DNA of 44,138 nt, taken from Thermoanaerobaculia bacterium. GTDB taxonomy: Bacteria > Acidobacteriota > Thermoanaerobaculia > Multivoradales > JAHEKO01. A program made the position numbers and the translations under genes. The stretch covers positions 1-44,138 of the forward strand of contig CAMYLC010000148.1 in the NCBI GenBank assembly GCA_947259195.1, given 5' to 3'. Below are positions 7,339-15,686 of this stretch, in pieces. The notes under the pieces were generated by a model. The model was not told where the DNA came from, did no database searches, and saw only the letters and a list, made by a program, of their open reading frames with translations. Position 1 is the first letter of the stretch, and every line of letters starts with the position of its first letter.

Positions 7339-8297
7339 GCGTAGCGCTCCAGTGCCGCCTCGCTCCGCACCAGGCTCACGAGAGAAGCGGAGACACCGAC
7401 GGCGACCATGCTGCCGACGATCATCTCGAGACCACTGAGGCCCAATTGAACAAACGTGCCTGCCCAGGCTCCAGCCCCAGTTTCAGGCAGGAACAGTCCC
7501 GCAAGCACCGACAGAATCGAGACTCCGACTCCGAGAAAGATAGCCAGCACGAGCGCGACGAGGAAGATGAGCGTCACGGCGCCCAGCCGTCGCCCCACCA
7601 GGTTCAAGGATCGACGCAGTGCAAATCCGACTCTCGAGTCCTCTCTGGCCAAGTCGACCTGCGCCAGGTTGGTCCACAGGACCAACAGGATCGCACCGAA
7701 GGCGAGCGGGATGGAGCTGCCACAGCCAATGCCGAAGGCAGCGGCCGCTCCCCACTGCTCGCCACCCAGCACCGTGAGCCCGAACACCACCACCACCAAG
7801 AGTACCCAGAGCATCCCGATCGCAGCCATCAAATTGAGTAGCCAGAAGTATCTCCACAGATACCGCCCGCCCCATCCCCGCAGGTCCCGACCACTGAAGG
7901 TCCGGAACCACTGCCACCCACGAGATCTTCCATCGGGCGCTTGACGGTCGCCGGCCATGAGTATTCCGAGAATGCCACCCTGGAAGAAACAGTAAACCAA
8001 AAATGCCAAGAGCCATATGGCAGATGACACTAGAAGCGAGGCGCCCAGCAACATCCAGGCATCCGATCCCCGATTCATGAGTTCTCCTGCATGCGCGAGA
8101 AATTCCGTCCACTCGACCTCTGAGGTTGCCAACCTATCGAAGGAGGCAAACCCGAGGACCCCTAGAGGCGGGGCGAAGCCGACCAGGATCAGGCCGGCCG
8201 TCAGAAGGCCTTGCAACCAGGAGACGAACACCAGCTCCCAGTTGGCTCGCAGATTGGTGACACCGCGTTGCAGGCAGCTGACGGCCGAGAGTGCCAT
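7335..8297 (-). CDS. Polytopic membrane protein
   Basis: 320 residues with about six hydrophobic segments (around 25-55, 80-110, 150-180, 185-210, 235-270, 280-305). Between them are basic amphipathic stretches such as RNLVGRR-type motifs (FALRRSLNLVGRRLG). The layout resembles the membrane domain seen in glycerophosphodiester-phosphodiesterase-like or DUF975-type proteins: long loops with aromatic residues (WGGRYLWRYFWLLN). I would not name a function. It starts 20 nt after the DnaC-like ATPase gene and ends in a 4-nt overlap with the SpoIID gene, so translational coupling to the latter is likely. Confidence 0.8.
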   Translation of the reverse strand: MALSAVSCLQRGVTNLRANWELVFVSWLQGLLTAGLILVGFAPPLGVLGFASFDRLATSEVEWTEFLAHAGELMNRGSDAWMLLGASLLVSSAIWLLAFLVYCFFQGGILGILMAGDRQAPDGRSRGWQWFRTFSGRDLRGWGGRYLWRYFWLLNLMAAIGMLWVLLVVVVFGLTVLGGEQWGAAAAFGIGCGSSIPLAFGAILLVLWTNLAQVDLAREDSRVGFALRRSLNLVGRRLGAVTLIFLVALVLAIFLGVGVSILSVLAGLFLPETGAGAWAGTFVQLGLSGLEMIVGSMVAVGVSASLVSLVRSEAALERYA

Positions 8298-8317
8298 TGC
8301 CGAGACCGGAACGGACT

Positions 8318-9124
8318 TCAGAATCGGTGCTTCTGCATCTGGACTTCCCGCCGAAAATCCTCCGCCTCGATCGCCACAGGTCGGGCCATCTCATAGAGCC
8401 TGCTCAGGAGGTTGGGCGAGATTCTGGACGACAGGAGCTGGAAGCTGGAGCTCGACGGAGTCCGATCGAGGTGGTCATGAGGCGCGGTGGCGGACTCCGA
8501 CTCGAGTCGAAAATTGGTGGTGAACAGGGTCGGCAGCCGCTTGGTATAGCGACTGTTCATGATCAGGTAGAGGATCTCGTTGACCCAGGGGGTCGGCTTC
8601 TGAGCGCCCAACTCGTCGAGCACCAGTACCTCGGCATTTACCACCGGGTCGAGGACGTCCCGCTTGGAGTCCGGTGAGCCCGGATCGAAAGTCGATTGAA
8701 TTTGATGAATGAGCGCGGTGAAGTCGACGAACAGACCCCGCACGTGGAAGCGCTCGATCAGCGACTTGAGGACCGCCACCGCCAGATGGGTTTTACCCAC
8801 TCCAGGCGAACCGATATACAGCAGTCCGGTTTCCGTGAAACCGCCTTCCGGCTTGAGGAATCCGTCGAGGTAATGTTGGCTGACGGTCTTGGCCTGCAGC
8901 AGCTGATCCTTGGCTGCCGGGCTTGGTGCGTTGATGTCGAAGTTCTTGAACGAGCAGTTTCGGTAGCGGGCGGGAATCCCGGCTGCCTCCAGGAGGCGCG
9001 GCCCAAGGTTCTGGAATCGGCAACCACAGCGCCGGGCAGTTCCCGCTCCGCTGTCCTGCTCGATGACCCATCCCCTGCCTTCGCACTCGGGGCAGATGTC
9101 TTCTTGTCCAGCCTCCAACGGCAT
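8318..9124 (-). CDS. DnaC/DnaI-like AAA+ ATPase with N-terminal zinc motif
   Basis: 268 residues. An N-terminal zinc-ribbon motif uses C11, C14, C33 and C35 (CPECEGRGW then RRCGC). The AAA+ core has Walker A GSPGVGKTHL (about 105-114), Walker B VLVLDELG, a sensor-type LFTTNF, and an arginine-rich end LSRLYEMARPV. This is the architecture of helicase loaders DnaI/DnaC and related IstB-like ATPases, which load replicative helicase on DNA. There is no transposase neighbour, so a transposition role is unlikely. A -10-like TACGAT ends exactly 6 nt before the ATG at 9122-9124 and no Shine-Dalgarno is visible, so a leaderless transcript is possible although hspR lies just upstream. Confidence 0.85.
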   Translation of the reverse strand: MPLEAGQEDICPECEGRGWVIEQDSGAGTARRCGCRFQNLGPRLLEAAGIPARYRNCSFKNFDINAPSPAAKDQLLQAKTVSQHYLDGFLKPEGGFTETGLLYIGSPGVGKTHLAVAVLKSLIERFHVRGLFVDFTALIHQIQSTFDPGSPDSKRDVLDPVVNAEVLVLDELGAQKPTPWVNEILYLIMNSRYTKRLPTLFTTNFRLESESATAPHDHLDRTPSSSSFQLLSSRISPNLLSRLYEMARPVAIEAEDFRREVQMQKHRF

Positions 9125-9130
9125 CCAGGA

Positions 9131-9139
9131 ATCGTAGCA
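9131..9139 (-). promoter_or_regulatory. Candidate extended -10, leaderless start of the DnaC-like gene
   Basis: Reads TGCTACGAT on the minus strand. Six nucleotides separate it from the ATG, the distance expected if transcription begins at the start codon. No ribosome-binding site intervenes. Confidence 0.4.
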
Positions 9140-9163
9140 TGGGGGCTAGGCCAGTGAGGCCTG

Positions 9164-9628
9164 TCAACGGCGGCTCGACCCGGGACGGGAGGACGAGCGA
9201 GAACCCCGGCGGCTCCGGGTATCCTGATCAGATGTTTCCTGGTTATCGAGGTTCGCTCTGGCCAACGGCCCCCGACCCACCTGGACCAACGCGTAGCGAC
9301 GATCCACTCCGGTTCGACGATCCAGGATCTCCTGCTTGACGAAAGCCAACAGGCGATCGACCTCGATCTGCATGCCTTCCATCTGCTCGCGCATGTTGAG
9401 GATCACTTCGACCCCGGCGAGGTTCACTCCCAGGTCACGCGTCAGGGTGAGGATCGTCTCGAGGCGGCTCAGGGTCTCATCATCGTAGAGGCGGGTATTG
9501 CCTTTGCTTCGTCGCGGCGCAATCAGACCCTCCCGCTCGTAAAGGCGCAGCGTCTGTGGATGGATCTCGAAACGCTCCGCCACAGCGCTGATCATCAGGT
9601 ACTTTCGCTGGCTCTCTCTTCGCGGCAT
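9164..9628 (-). CDS. hspR: MerR-family heat-shock repressor HspR
   Basis: 154 residues. The MerR-type helix-turn-helix is very clear: YLMISAVAERFEIHPQTLRL, then YEREGLIAPRRSKGNTRLYD and LTRDLGVNLAGVEVIL. HPQTLRLYEREGL and GVNLAGVEVIL are hallmarks of HspR, the DnaK co-repressed regulator of chaperone operons. The C-terminal ~25 residues are an Arg/Ser-rich tail. ATG 9626-9628 has a GGAG 8 nt upstream; the longer frame to 9667 is less likely. It lies just downstream of dnaK in the same direction, as in other HspR systems where the repressor is the last gene of the chaperone operon and feeds back on it. No grpE or dnaJ lies between them here. Confidence 0.9.
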   Translation of the reverse strand: MPRRESQRKYLMISAVAERFEIHPQTLRLYEREGLIAPRRSKGNTRLYDDETLSRLETILTLTRDLGVNLAGVEVILNMREQMEGMQIEVDRLLAFVKQEILDRRTGVDRRYALVQVGRGPLARANLDNQETSDQDTRSRRGSRSSSRPGSSRR

Positions 9629-9656
9629 GAGTCGATCTCCAAGGGGTGATCCGCAC

Positions 9657-9697
9657 CCCATCGCCATCGGCCAGCTCGGCTCAGATCGGCGATGGGG
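9657..9697 (-). other. 10-bp hairpin between dnaK and hspR
   Basis: CCCCATCGCC (9657-9666) and GGCGATGGGG (9688-9697) are perfect complements with a 21-nt loop. It lies in the 104-nt space between the two genes. There is no T-run, so it is more likely an RNA-stability or attenuation element that lowers hspR relative to dnaK than a true terminator. Confidence 0.5.
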
Positions 9698-9732
9698 CTC
9701 GGACTCGTCTTCAATTTAGTTGACTCAGCTGC

Positions 9733-11631
9733 TCAGTTGGCCTCGTCGACGTCCACGAACTCGGCATCGATGACTTCCGAGTCGTCAGCTTCGGGGCTCG
9801 GCGGACTCTCTTGCGCCGCACCTTGAGCTCCCGCCTGAGTGTCCTTGTACATGGCCTCGGCCAACTTGTGCGAGGCCTCGGTCAGGTCATTGACCGATTT
9901 TTCCAAGGTGGCCAGGTCGTCGGACTCGAGGGCCTGCTTTGCCTCTTCCAGCGACCGCCCCAGATTGGCCTGATCCTCGGAGCCCAGCTTGTCCTTGTGC
10001 TCCTCCATGGTCTTCTCCGTCGAGTAGATCAACTGGTCGAGTCGGTTCCTGGCCTCTACCCGCTGCCGACGCGATTTGTCATCTTCGGCATTGGACTCGG
10101 AGTCCTTCACCATGCGCTGGATCTCATTTTCATCCAGGCCACCAGAACCGCTGATGGTGATCTTCTGCTCCTTGCCGGTACCCAGATCCTTGGCCGACAC
10201 ATTGAGAATGCCGTTGGCGTCGATGTCGAAGATCACGTCGATCTGCGGCACGCCTCGCGGCGCCGGCGGGATACCCACCAGGTGGAACCTGCCCAGGGTT
10301 CGATTGTCCTTCGACATCTCGCGCTCACCTTGCAGAACGTGTACTTCGACCGAGGTCTGACTGTCCGCCGCGGTCGAGAAGATCTCGTTCTTTCGCGTCG
10401 GGATAGTCGTGTTGCGGTCGATCAGTTTGGTGAACACTCCTCCCAGAGTCTCGATACCCAGGGACAACGGGGTGACATCCAGGAGCAGGACGTCAGTCAC
10501 ATCACCTCGCAGCACACCGCCCTGAACCGCGGCACCGATCGACACCACCTCGTCGGGATTCACGCCCTTGTGCGGCTCGCGACCGAAGACTTCCTGGACC
10601 ACTTTCTGGACTGCCGGCATGCGGGTCTGACCGCCGACCAGCACCACCTCGTGGATATCGCCCGGGCTCACGCCGGCGTCTTTCAATGCCTGCTTGCAGG
10701 GCTCGACGGACCGCTGAATCAGGTCCTCGACCAACTGCTCGAGCTTGCTGCGCGTCAGCTTGATGTTGAGATGTTTGGGACCCGAGGCATCGGCGGTAAT
10801 GAAAGGCAGGTTGATCTCTGTTTCGTGAGCGCTAGAGAGCTCGATCTTGGCCTTTTCCGCCGCCTCCCTGAGGCGCTGGACAGCCATCGGGTCCTGCGCC
10901 AGATCGATGCCCTGGTCCTTCTTGAACTCCACCAGCAACCAATCGATGATCCGCTGGTCGATGTTGTCACCACCGAGGTGGGTATCGCCGTTGGTAGCCT
11001 TGACCTCGACAACTCCCTCTCCGACCTCGAGAATGGAGATGTCGAAAGTGCCACCACCAAAATCGTAGACGGCGATCAACTGGTCCACCTTCTTGTCCAG
11101 ACCGTAGGCCAGAGCCGCAGCAGTCGGCTCATTGACCAGACGTTCGACCTCCAACCCGGCGATGCGGCCAGCGTCCTTCGTGGCCTGCCTCTGGGCATCG
11201 TTGAAGTAGGCCGGGACGGTGATCACGGCCTTCGTGACCTCCTCACCCAGATAGTCCTCAGCCGCCTGCTTGAGTTTTTGCAGGACCATCGCCGAAATCT
11301 CCTCTGGCGAGTACTCCTTCCCCTCTACCTCGATGCGCACGCCACCGTCTTCGTCGGTGACCTTGAAGGGCACCATCTTCATCTCCTCGCTCACCTCGTC
11401 GTAGCGACGACCCATGAAACGCTTGATGGAGTAGATGGTGTTCTCGGGATTCGTCACGCTCTGCCGCTTGGCGACCTGACCCACCAGACGCTCACCGCTC
11501 TTGGTGAAAGCCACCACGGACGGTGTCGTCCTGTTGCCCTCGGCATTCGCGACCACCTTCGGCTCGGTTCCTTCCATTAGGGCTACCACGCTGTTGGTGG
11601 TACCCAGATCGATTCCGATGATCTTGCTCAT
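9733..11631 (-). CDS. dnaK: Chaperone protein DnaK (Hsp70)
   Basis: 632 residues, full length. The ATPase domain has [13 protein letters not shown] at the N-terminus, [37 protein letters not shown] and [13 protein letters not shown]. The substrate-binding domain carries [17 protein letters not shown] and ends with an acidic tail ([12 protein letters not shown]). DnaK refolds client proteins in an ATP cycle with DnaJ and GrpE; neither partner is in this window. The ATG at 11629-11631 has a strong AGGAGG upstream. The 190-nt upstream region is AT-rich with an inverted repeat at 11752-11774. With hspR immediately downstream, autoregulation by HspR is expected. A 589-residue antisense frame overlaps it and is a codon-bias shadow. 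Confidence 0.98.
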   Translation of the reverse strand: MSKIIGIDLGTTNSVVALMEGTEPKVVANAEGNRTTPSVVAFTKSGERLVGQVAKRQSVTNPENTIYSIKRFMGRRYDEVSEEMKMVPFKVTDEDGGVRIEVEGKEYSPEEISAMVLQKLKQAAEDYLGEEVTKAVITVPAYFNDAQRQATKDAGRIAGLEVERLVNEPTAAALAYGLDKKVDQLIAVYDFGGGTFDISILEVGEGVVEVKATNGDTHLGGDNIDQRIIDWLLVEFKKDQGIDLAQDPMAVQRLREAAEKAKIELSSAHETEINLPFITADASGPKHLNIKLTRSKLEQLVEDLIQRSVEPCKQALKDAGVSPGDIHEVVLVGGQTRMPAVQKVVQEVFGREPHKGVNPDEVVSIGAAVQGGVLRGDVTDVLLLDVTPLSLGIETLGGVFTKLIDRNTTIPTRKNEIFSTAADSQTSVEVHVLQGEREMSKDNRTLGRFHLVGIPPAPRGVPQIDVIFDIDANGILNVSAKDLGTGKEQKITISGSGGLDENEIQRMVKDSESNAEDDKSRRQRVEARNRLDQLIYSTEKTMEEHKDKLGSEDQANLGRSLEEAKQALESDDLATLEKSVNDLTEASHKLAEAMYKDTQAGAQGAAQESPPSPEADDSEVIDAEFVDVDEAN

Positions 11632-11751
11632 CCGTATTCCTCCTGACGTTTCCTGCGATTTCAGTGGCTTTGCGCCGGTAGATCTTCCGGCAATGAGCCA
11701 AAATTCGATTTCAAAAGCTTAGCGGAGCCTTATCAACCTTCCGCTCACTAT

Positions 11752-11774
11752 ATCTTACACATTTTCACTAAGAT
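11752..11774. promoter_or_regulatory. AT-rich inverted repeat upstream of dnaK, candidate operator
   Basis: ATCTTA and TAAGAT arms flank 11 nt, in the otherwise GC-rich spacer before dnaK. Neither a canonical HAIR sequence (CTTGAGT-N7-ACTCAAG) nor CIRCE is present. On the minus strand, TTGATA lies further downstream with a TGAAAT-like hexamer 17 nt later, a plausible promoter. Binding by HspR is a guess from gene order. Confidence 0.35.
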
Positions 11775-11821
11775 TTATTCCCAGATATAGGTATCCGGGC
11801 GAGAAAAACCCCGAAAAAGGC

Positions 11822-13159
11822 CTATTCCAGGAGTACGAGCGGGGTTACCGGCTCGGTAGGAGGAGTAATGAACTCGGGATCCAGGAGAAAATCTCCGGTG
11901 ATCGGCTCCGTCCTGGAGCTACCTGGCGCAGGATCCCCCTCTCCCAGGGGATAGACCAGATAGCTGGCAATCTGGGCTGCGTAACCCAGCCGACGGCCGG
12001 CAGGATCCACCATGTCGGACCCGACAAGGGATCCGTTGGAAGCGAGCTCCGATAGCTTCTCTGGAAACTGACCTTGCAGTAGAAACCAGGTTTTGGCGGC
12101 CCGATCGACTTTCAGATAGGCAGCCGAGGTCTGCTCGTCCAACAAGGCTTGGCGCAGCCCTCCTTGCCACGGGAATGGCAGCAGGAATCGGCCCGGGTCG
12201 TTCAGCACGATGACGAGGAGTGCTCCAATCAGCCCGACTCCGAGGGCAAGATTCGGCCTGAAACGCCACCGATCTTCGGTGTCCTGCACCCGATCGGCCC
12301 GAGAGCGCCACCACTCGCCAGCCTTCGTGGTGAGCTTCGAGATCTTGAAGCCCTTCGTATCGCCGCCTTCCAGGTCAGCCAACCACGGGCTCTCCGAAGC
12401 CAGATACTCAGCAGCGGCGTGGTCCACCGCCACAGCCCGGCCGCCCTGCTGGAGAACATAGAGGTCGAACAGGACCCTGTACTGCGACAGACCGCTCTCG
12501 ATGGATACTTCAGCAGCGGACCGGTCTCCATTCAACCAGTGCAGCAAGTCGAGAACTTCACTGCCCTCCTCCAGATCCATCTCGAATGGAAACGCCAGCG
12601 GAGCGGTTCCGTTGACCTCACCTTCATCCACCGTCGAAAAGATCGACTGAGGATTGGGTACCCTTCCTGGCAGCGGCCCGGCTGGGCCCAGATCCTCAGC
12701 CGCACGAATCAGCAACTCCTCCACCGCAAGGGGACGGATGCCTCGTTCGAAGGCGACCTCTTCGACCCGGTAGAACCTGAACTCACCGCTCGACCAGGTC
12801 AGTACCTGCTTGCTGAGCTCGAAGACTCGCAGGCGCAAGATCTCCAGCAACTGATCGCGCTCGAGAAGATGGCGGTCCACCAGGAGATCGATGAGGCGTC
12901 CTCCACCCCCCTCGTGCTCTGCCGTCAACTCGTCGAGCTCATCCTGCAGGACTAATCCCTTCTCGGTGAGAATCTGGCCCAGGCCCTCGGCTTCACTCTG
13001 ATTCAACGAGTCGGCCGATACGATTTCGCCAGACTTGAAGGTGACCCCGACGGTACCGTCCTCGTTCTGGATCGTGAGAACGCCGGTGCCCTGCTGCCGA
13101 CCAATGGTCAGCAACACATCCACCAAGCCCCGCACCTGAACAGGTCTATTTCCGCTCAT
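11822..13159 (-). CDS. DUF4388 (PATAN) domain protein with a membrane anchor
   Basis: 445 residues. The N-terminal ~140 residues are a DUF4388/PATAN domain (VRGLVDVLLTIGRQQGTGVL, VTFKSGEIVSADS, LSKQVLTWSSGEFRFY), a domain linked to GTPase, two-component and gliding-motility regulation. A second winged-helix-like segment (about 195-260) precedes a single hydrophobic segment LALGVGLIGALLVIVL (about 305-325). The C-terminal ~110 residues would then lie outside the membrane and have a pilin-like or periplasmic appearance (LKVDRAAKTWFLLQGQFPE). ATG 13157-13159 is preferred because AGGA stands 7 nt upstream; a GTG two codons earlier is also possible. It follows the TPR gene by 9 nt and closes the DUF1844-TPR-DUF4388 run. 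Confidence 0.82.
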   Translation of the reverse strand: MSGNRPVQVRGLVDVLLTIGRQQGTGVLTIQNEDGTVGVTFKSGEIVSADSLNQSEAEGLGQILTEKGLVLQDELDELTAEHEGGGGRLIDLLVDRHLLERDQLLEILRLRVFELSKQVLTWSSGEFRFYRVEEVAFERGIRPLAVEELLIRAAEDLGPAGPLPGRVPNPQSIFSTVDEGEVNGTAPLAFPFEMDLEEGSEVLDLLHWLNGDRSAAEVSIESGLSQYRVLFDLYVLQQGGRAVAVDHAAAEYLASESPWLADLEGGDTKGFKISKLTTKAGEWWRSRADRVQDTEDRWRFRPNLALGVGLIGALLVIVLNDPGRFLLPFPWQGGLRQALLDEQTSAAYLKVDRAAKTWFLLQGQFPEKLSELASNGSLVGSDMVDPAGRRLGYAAQIASYLVYPLGEGDPAPGSSRTEPITGDFLLDPEFITPPTEPVTPLVLLE

Positions 13160-13168
13160 CGTCACATC

Positions 13169-14935
13169 CTAGGTCCGCAGCCGCAATCCTCTGCCCACCA
13201 GATAAACCATCAGCAACAAGACCGAGACCGCCAGGAGCAGCGCTCCACTGGGTGCGAACAGAATCGGCTGGCGGTAACCCAACTTGTCGACGAGCGGCAG
13301 AGTCAACAAGGCGATCGGCAGCAAGACTGCCAGGAAGGCGCGCAAAGGCTGCCCCGCCGCGGCCGCGGCGTATCCCGGCAGCAGCATGATGAGCCAGCGC
13401 CCGCTGCCATCCCTGTCCAAAGAAGATGCGACTGGCCTGCTTCTCCGACCTCGCCGAACGATCAGGTACAGACCCGAGGAAATGGCGAGGAAAGCCAGGG
13501 CCAGTGGCAACGGTAGGGTGCTGGGCCACAGTGCTGACCATCGGGAATCCGCCTCGCCACTGCGCCAGACCGAACGCAGCTCGGCGCGCACCTCATCCGA
13601 CCTGCCGATACCACCGCTCAACACGATGATCTTCTCGGTGGCACCGAGACTCAGCCACCTTCCCACCCCAGCACTATCCAGGCTCCGGGCGGTTTGTAGC
13701 TCGCGAGCCGCCTGGCTGAAACGGTAGTGATCGGAGTAGATCTGGCTTAGATTGAAGTGAGCGGCAGCAGACGGCCCATCGGTTGAGGTGGCCTGCTGAA
13801 AGTACTCCACCGCCTGAATGTGGTCGTTGACGTAGTAAAAGCACGCTCCGGTGTTGTTCAGGGCAGTCGTGTTGCGGGGCTCCTCTTCCAGGACATCGAG
13901 ATAGAGGCCTCGCGCGAGGTCCCACTCGCCAAGTCTGCAATAGAGATCTGCCAGAAGGTGGTTTACGGCATTGCTGTCGGGAAGCGCGGCCTGCAGTGAG
14001 GTGAGGTCACGCAGCAGTGTTCCTTTCAGCCGACCTTCTTCCAGATTCTCCATTGAGACGGTCGCAGGGGCCAGCTCGATGCGCACCCTCTGCCGTTGCT
14101 CATTCAACAGCAGAGGCGTCACCCCGAGGACCAGCCAGAGACCAATCAGAACCGTCCTCTCGGCAACCGAGCCGTAGCTCCACAGCAGAATGGACCAGTA
14201 GACCACCAGCCAAAGCAGACCGGCCGGGAGCAGGACCGGCCACAACAGGAAAGCGACCGTCAACACCATCGCCATCGGGCCGGGTAGAAAGCGTTCAATG
14301 AAACCGAACAGGTCGTGCTGCAGCTCGGCGCCACGGGTAGCCATCAAGAGCCCAACGAAAATCGCCCCGCTGGCCAGCACCGCAACCAGGATCCACAGCG
14401 CGACATTGCTCAACCAGAGGGAGCGATAGAGCGGCACTTTGAGGAGTCGCGAATAGGCCCTCGCCGTCCACCGCACTGCTTGCGTATACCTACCTGCCTG
14501 CCGCGCCACGCGGGCGGCGGCAAAAGCGACCTCGGGCCGGTTCGGGTCGAGCCTCTCGGCAGCCCTCAGGCACCAGGCTGCGACTTCGAAGTCCCCCTGC
14601 GAGGCGAATTCGACGGCTCGGCCTGCGGCTCCGAGGCTGAGATCGGGAAGCCGGCCCATATCCAGCCGATCGGCGTCGGCGAGCAACGAATTGAGCGCCG
14701 CCTCGGCGCGATCCGCATCGGCCTGGTACGAGGCTGCCAACCACTCCAACCATTGGTCCTGCAGGCTGGCAAAGGCGTTCCTCGACTCGAGGCTCAACTT
14801 CAGATCGTCGGCGACCGACTGCTCGATCGCGGCACTTGGCCTGGCCGCACCGAAGGCAAACCACAAGAGGCCTAGCAGAACCAACCAGCGGCTCCTAGCT
14901 GCCAAACCGGCCAGGGTCGCGCGCGCAGCGCTCAC
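13169..14935 (-). CDS. TPR-repeat membrane protein
   Basis: 588 residues with a GTG start (14933-14935) and an N-terminal signal/anchor (WLVLLGLLWFAFGAARPSA). TPR-like helical pairs occur near 95-165 (GDFEVAAWCLRAAERLDPNR, RQAGRYTQAVRW) and 325-430 (LYCRLGEWDLARGLYLDVL, ALNNTGACFYYVNDHIQAVE). Between them are about four membrane segments (180-285), with more at the C-terminus (480-500, 525-585). The alternation suggests periplasmic or cytoplasmic TPR scaffolding held by a multi-pass membrane domain. No enzymatic motif is visible. It sits between the DUF1844 and DUF4388 genes on the same strand, so a joint envelope-linked process is likely but unnamed. Confidence 0.8.
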   Translation of the reverse strand: MSAARATLAGLAARSRWLVLLGLLWFAFGAARPSAAIEQSVADDLKLSLESRNAFASLQDQWLEWLAASYQADADRAEAALNSLLADADRLDMGRLPDLSLGAAGRAVEFASQGDFEVAAWCLRAAERLDPNRPEVAFAAARVARQAGRYTQAVRWTARAYSRLLKVPLYRSLWLSNVALWILVAVLASGAIFVGLLMATRGAELQHDLFGFIERFLPGPMAMVLTVAFLLWPVLLPAGLLWLVVYWSILLWSYGSVAERTVLIGLWLVLGVTPLLLNEQRQRVRIELAPATVSMENLEEGRLKGTLLRDLTSLQAALPDSNAVNHLLADLYCRLGEWDLARGLYLDVLEEEPRNTTALNNTGACFYYVNDHIQAVEYFQQATSTDGPSAAAHFNLSQIYSDHYRFSQAARELQTARSLDSAGVGRWLSLGATEKIIVLSGGIGRSDEVRAELRSVWRSGEADSRWSALWPSTLPLPLALAFLAISSGLYLIVRRGRRSRPVASSLDRDGSGRWLIMLLPGYAAAAAGQPLRAFLAVLLPIALLTLPLVDKLGYRQPILFAPSGALLLAVSVLLLMVYLVGRGLRLRT

Positions 14936-14987
14936 GAAGTTGACTCTCGGGCTCTCATGATCCTATAGGTCCGCCACTCGATGAGCT

Positions 14988-15494
14988 TCATCCCCGTTTC
15001 TGGACGTAGCGCAACCTCAGCTGATAGAGCAGATCCTCCAGAAACGACTGCTCCTGCGCCGTCAGATTGCCGGCTGTCTTGTTCTTCAAGATCTCCAAGA
15101 GGTCGATGTGGAGCCGAGCCATGTCGAGATTCTCAGCCGATTCGCCACCCGGCAGCTTGGCATCCCCGAGGTAAATGGCAATGGGTTGTGCCACCATACC
15201 CACGAGGTCGAAGAAGGACAATTCGTCCGGATACTCGCCTCCGAGAGGCATTTCGACCGGGACCCCCTCGGGCTCCTTCGCCGGTGGATCCGCGGGCTGG
15301 GCAGGAGCTGCCTGAACCTCGTCATCGGTGGCAGGCTCATTCTCGGCCTCCGCCTCGGAAGCCGGTTGTGTATAGGCATCCCGAGCTGGTTGTGCCTCGG
15401 CGGCACTTTCCTCGAGATGTTGAAACTCGTCCTTCAACTTGCCGTCCGACGTGAACATTCGTTTGTCCGTTACCTTGATTTCGTCGTCTGTCAC
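14988..15494 (-). CDS. DUF1844 domain protein
   Basis: 168 residues, GTG start with a GGGGGAG ribosome site 9 nt upstream. The N-terminal ~85 residues are acidic and low in complexity (Ala, Glu, Pro). The C-terminal half is the DUF1844 domain: LSFFDLVGMVAQPIAIYLGD, then LDMARLHIDLLEILKNKTAG, NLTAQEQSFLEDLLYQLRLR. The domain is widespread in Acidobacteriota, Planctomycetota and deltaproteobacteria; no biochemical role is established to my knowledge. It is the first gene of the minus-strand run and is divergent from mazG. Confidence 0.88.
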   Translation of the reverse strand: MTDDEIKVTDKRMFTSDGKLKDEFQHLEESAAEAQPARDAYTQPASEAEAENEPATDDEVQAAPAQPADPPAKEPEGVPVEMPLGGEYPDELSFFDLVGMVAQPIAIYLGDAKLPGGESAENLDMARLHIDLLEILKNKTAGNLTAQEQSFLEDLLYQLRLRYVQKRG

Positions 15495-15551
15495 TGCTGC
15501 ACACTCCCCCTTGTCGACAACCCTTCCCGAGGATTCTCAGGTCAAATCGCC

Positions 15552-15564
15552 TGCTATCGTAGCA
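15552..15564 (+). promoter_or_regulatory. Palindromic TGCTA element, candidate mazG promoter
   Basis: TGCTATCGTAGCA has perfect TGCTA/TAGCA arms and contains TGn-TATCGT, an extended -10 shape. It lies in the 192-nt divergent spacer between the DUF1844 gene and mazG, about 120 nt before the mazG ATG. A related palindrome stands before aroF. Confidence 0.35.
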
Positions 15565-15686
15565 AGGACACTCTCGACGCGAGAAACCCCTCTACCGCGT
15601 TATTCTACGCATCAACGGCTGAAGGTCTAATAAAAGACTTCACGCTCGAGAAAACAGCCAGTGGATCGATCGCACGAGGCGAACTG

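Noticed and set aside
8318..9124. IstB-type transposition helper
   Set aside because: No IstA transposase or IS ends are nearby, and the N-terminal zinc motif favours a DnaI/DnaC-like helicase loader.
9811..11580. 589-residue open frame on the plus strand opposite dnaK
   Set aside because: It is exactly antisense to the well-conserved dnaK gene and has no recognisable motifs; long antisense frames are expected in GC-rich coding DNA.
11632..11821. CIRCE or canonical HAIR operator before dnaK
   Set aside because: Neither TTAGCACTC/GAGTGCTAA nor CTTGAGT/ACTCAAG arms occur in the spacer.
15108..15686. 193-residue N-terminal extension of MazG
   Set aside because: It runs antisense through the DUF1844 gene and the intergenic spacer; MazG homology and a ribosome site both begin at 15687.
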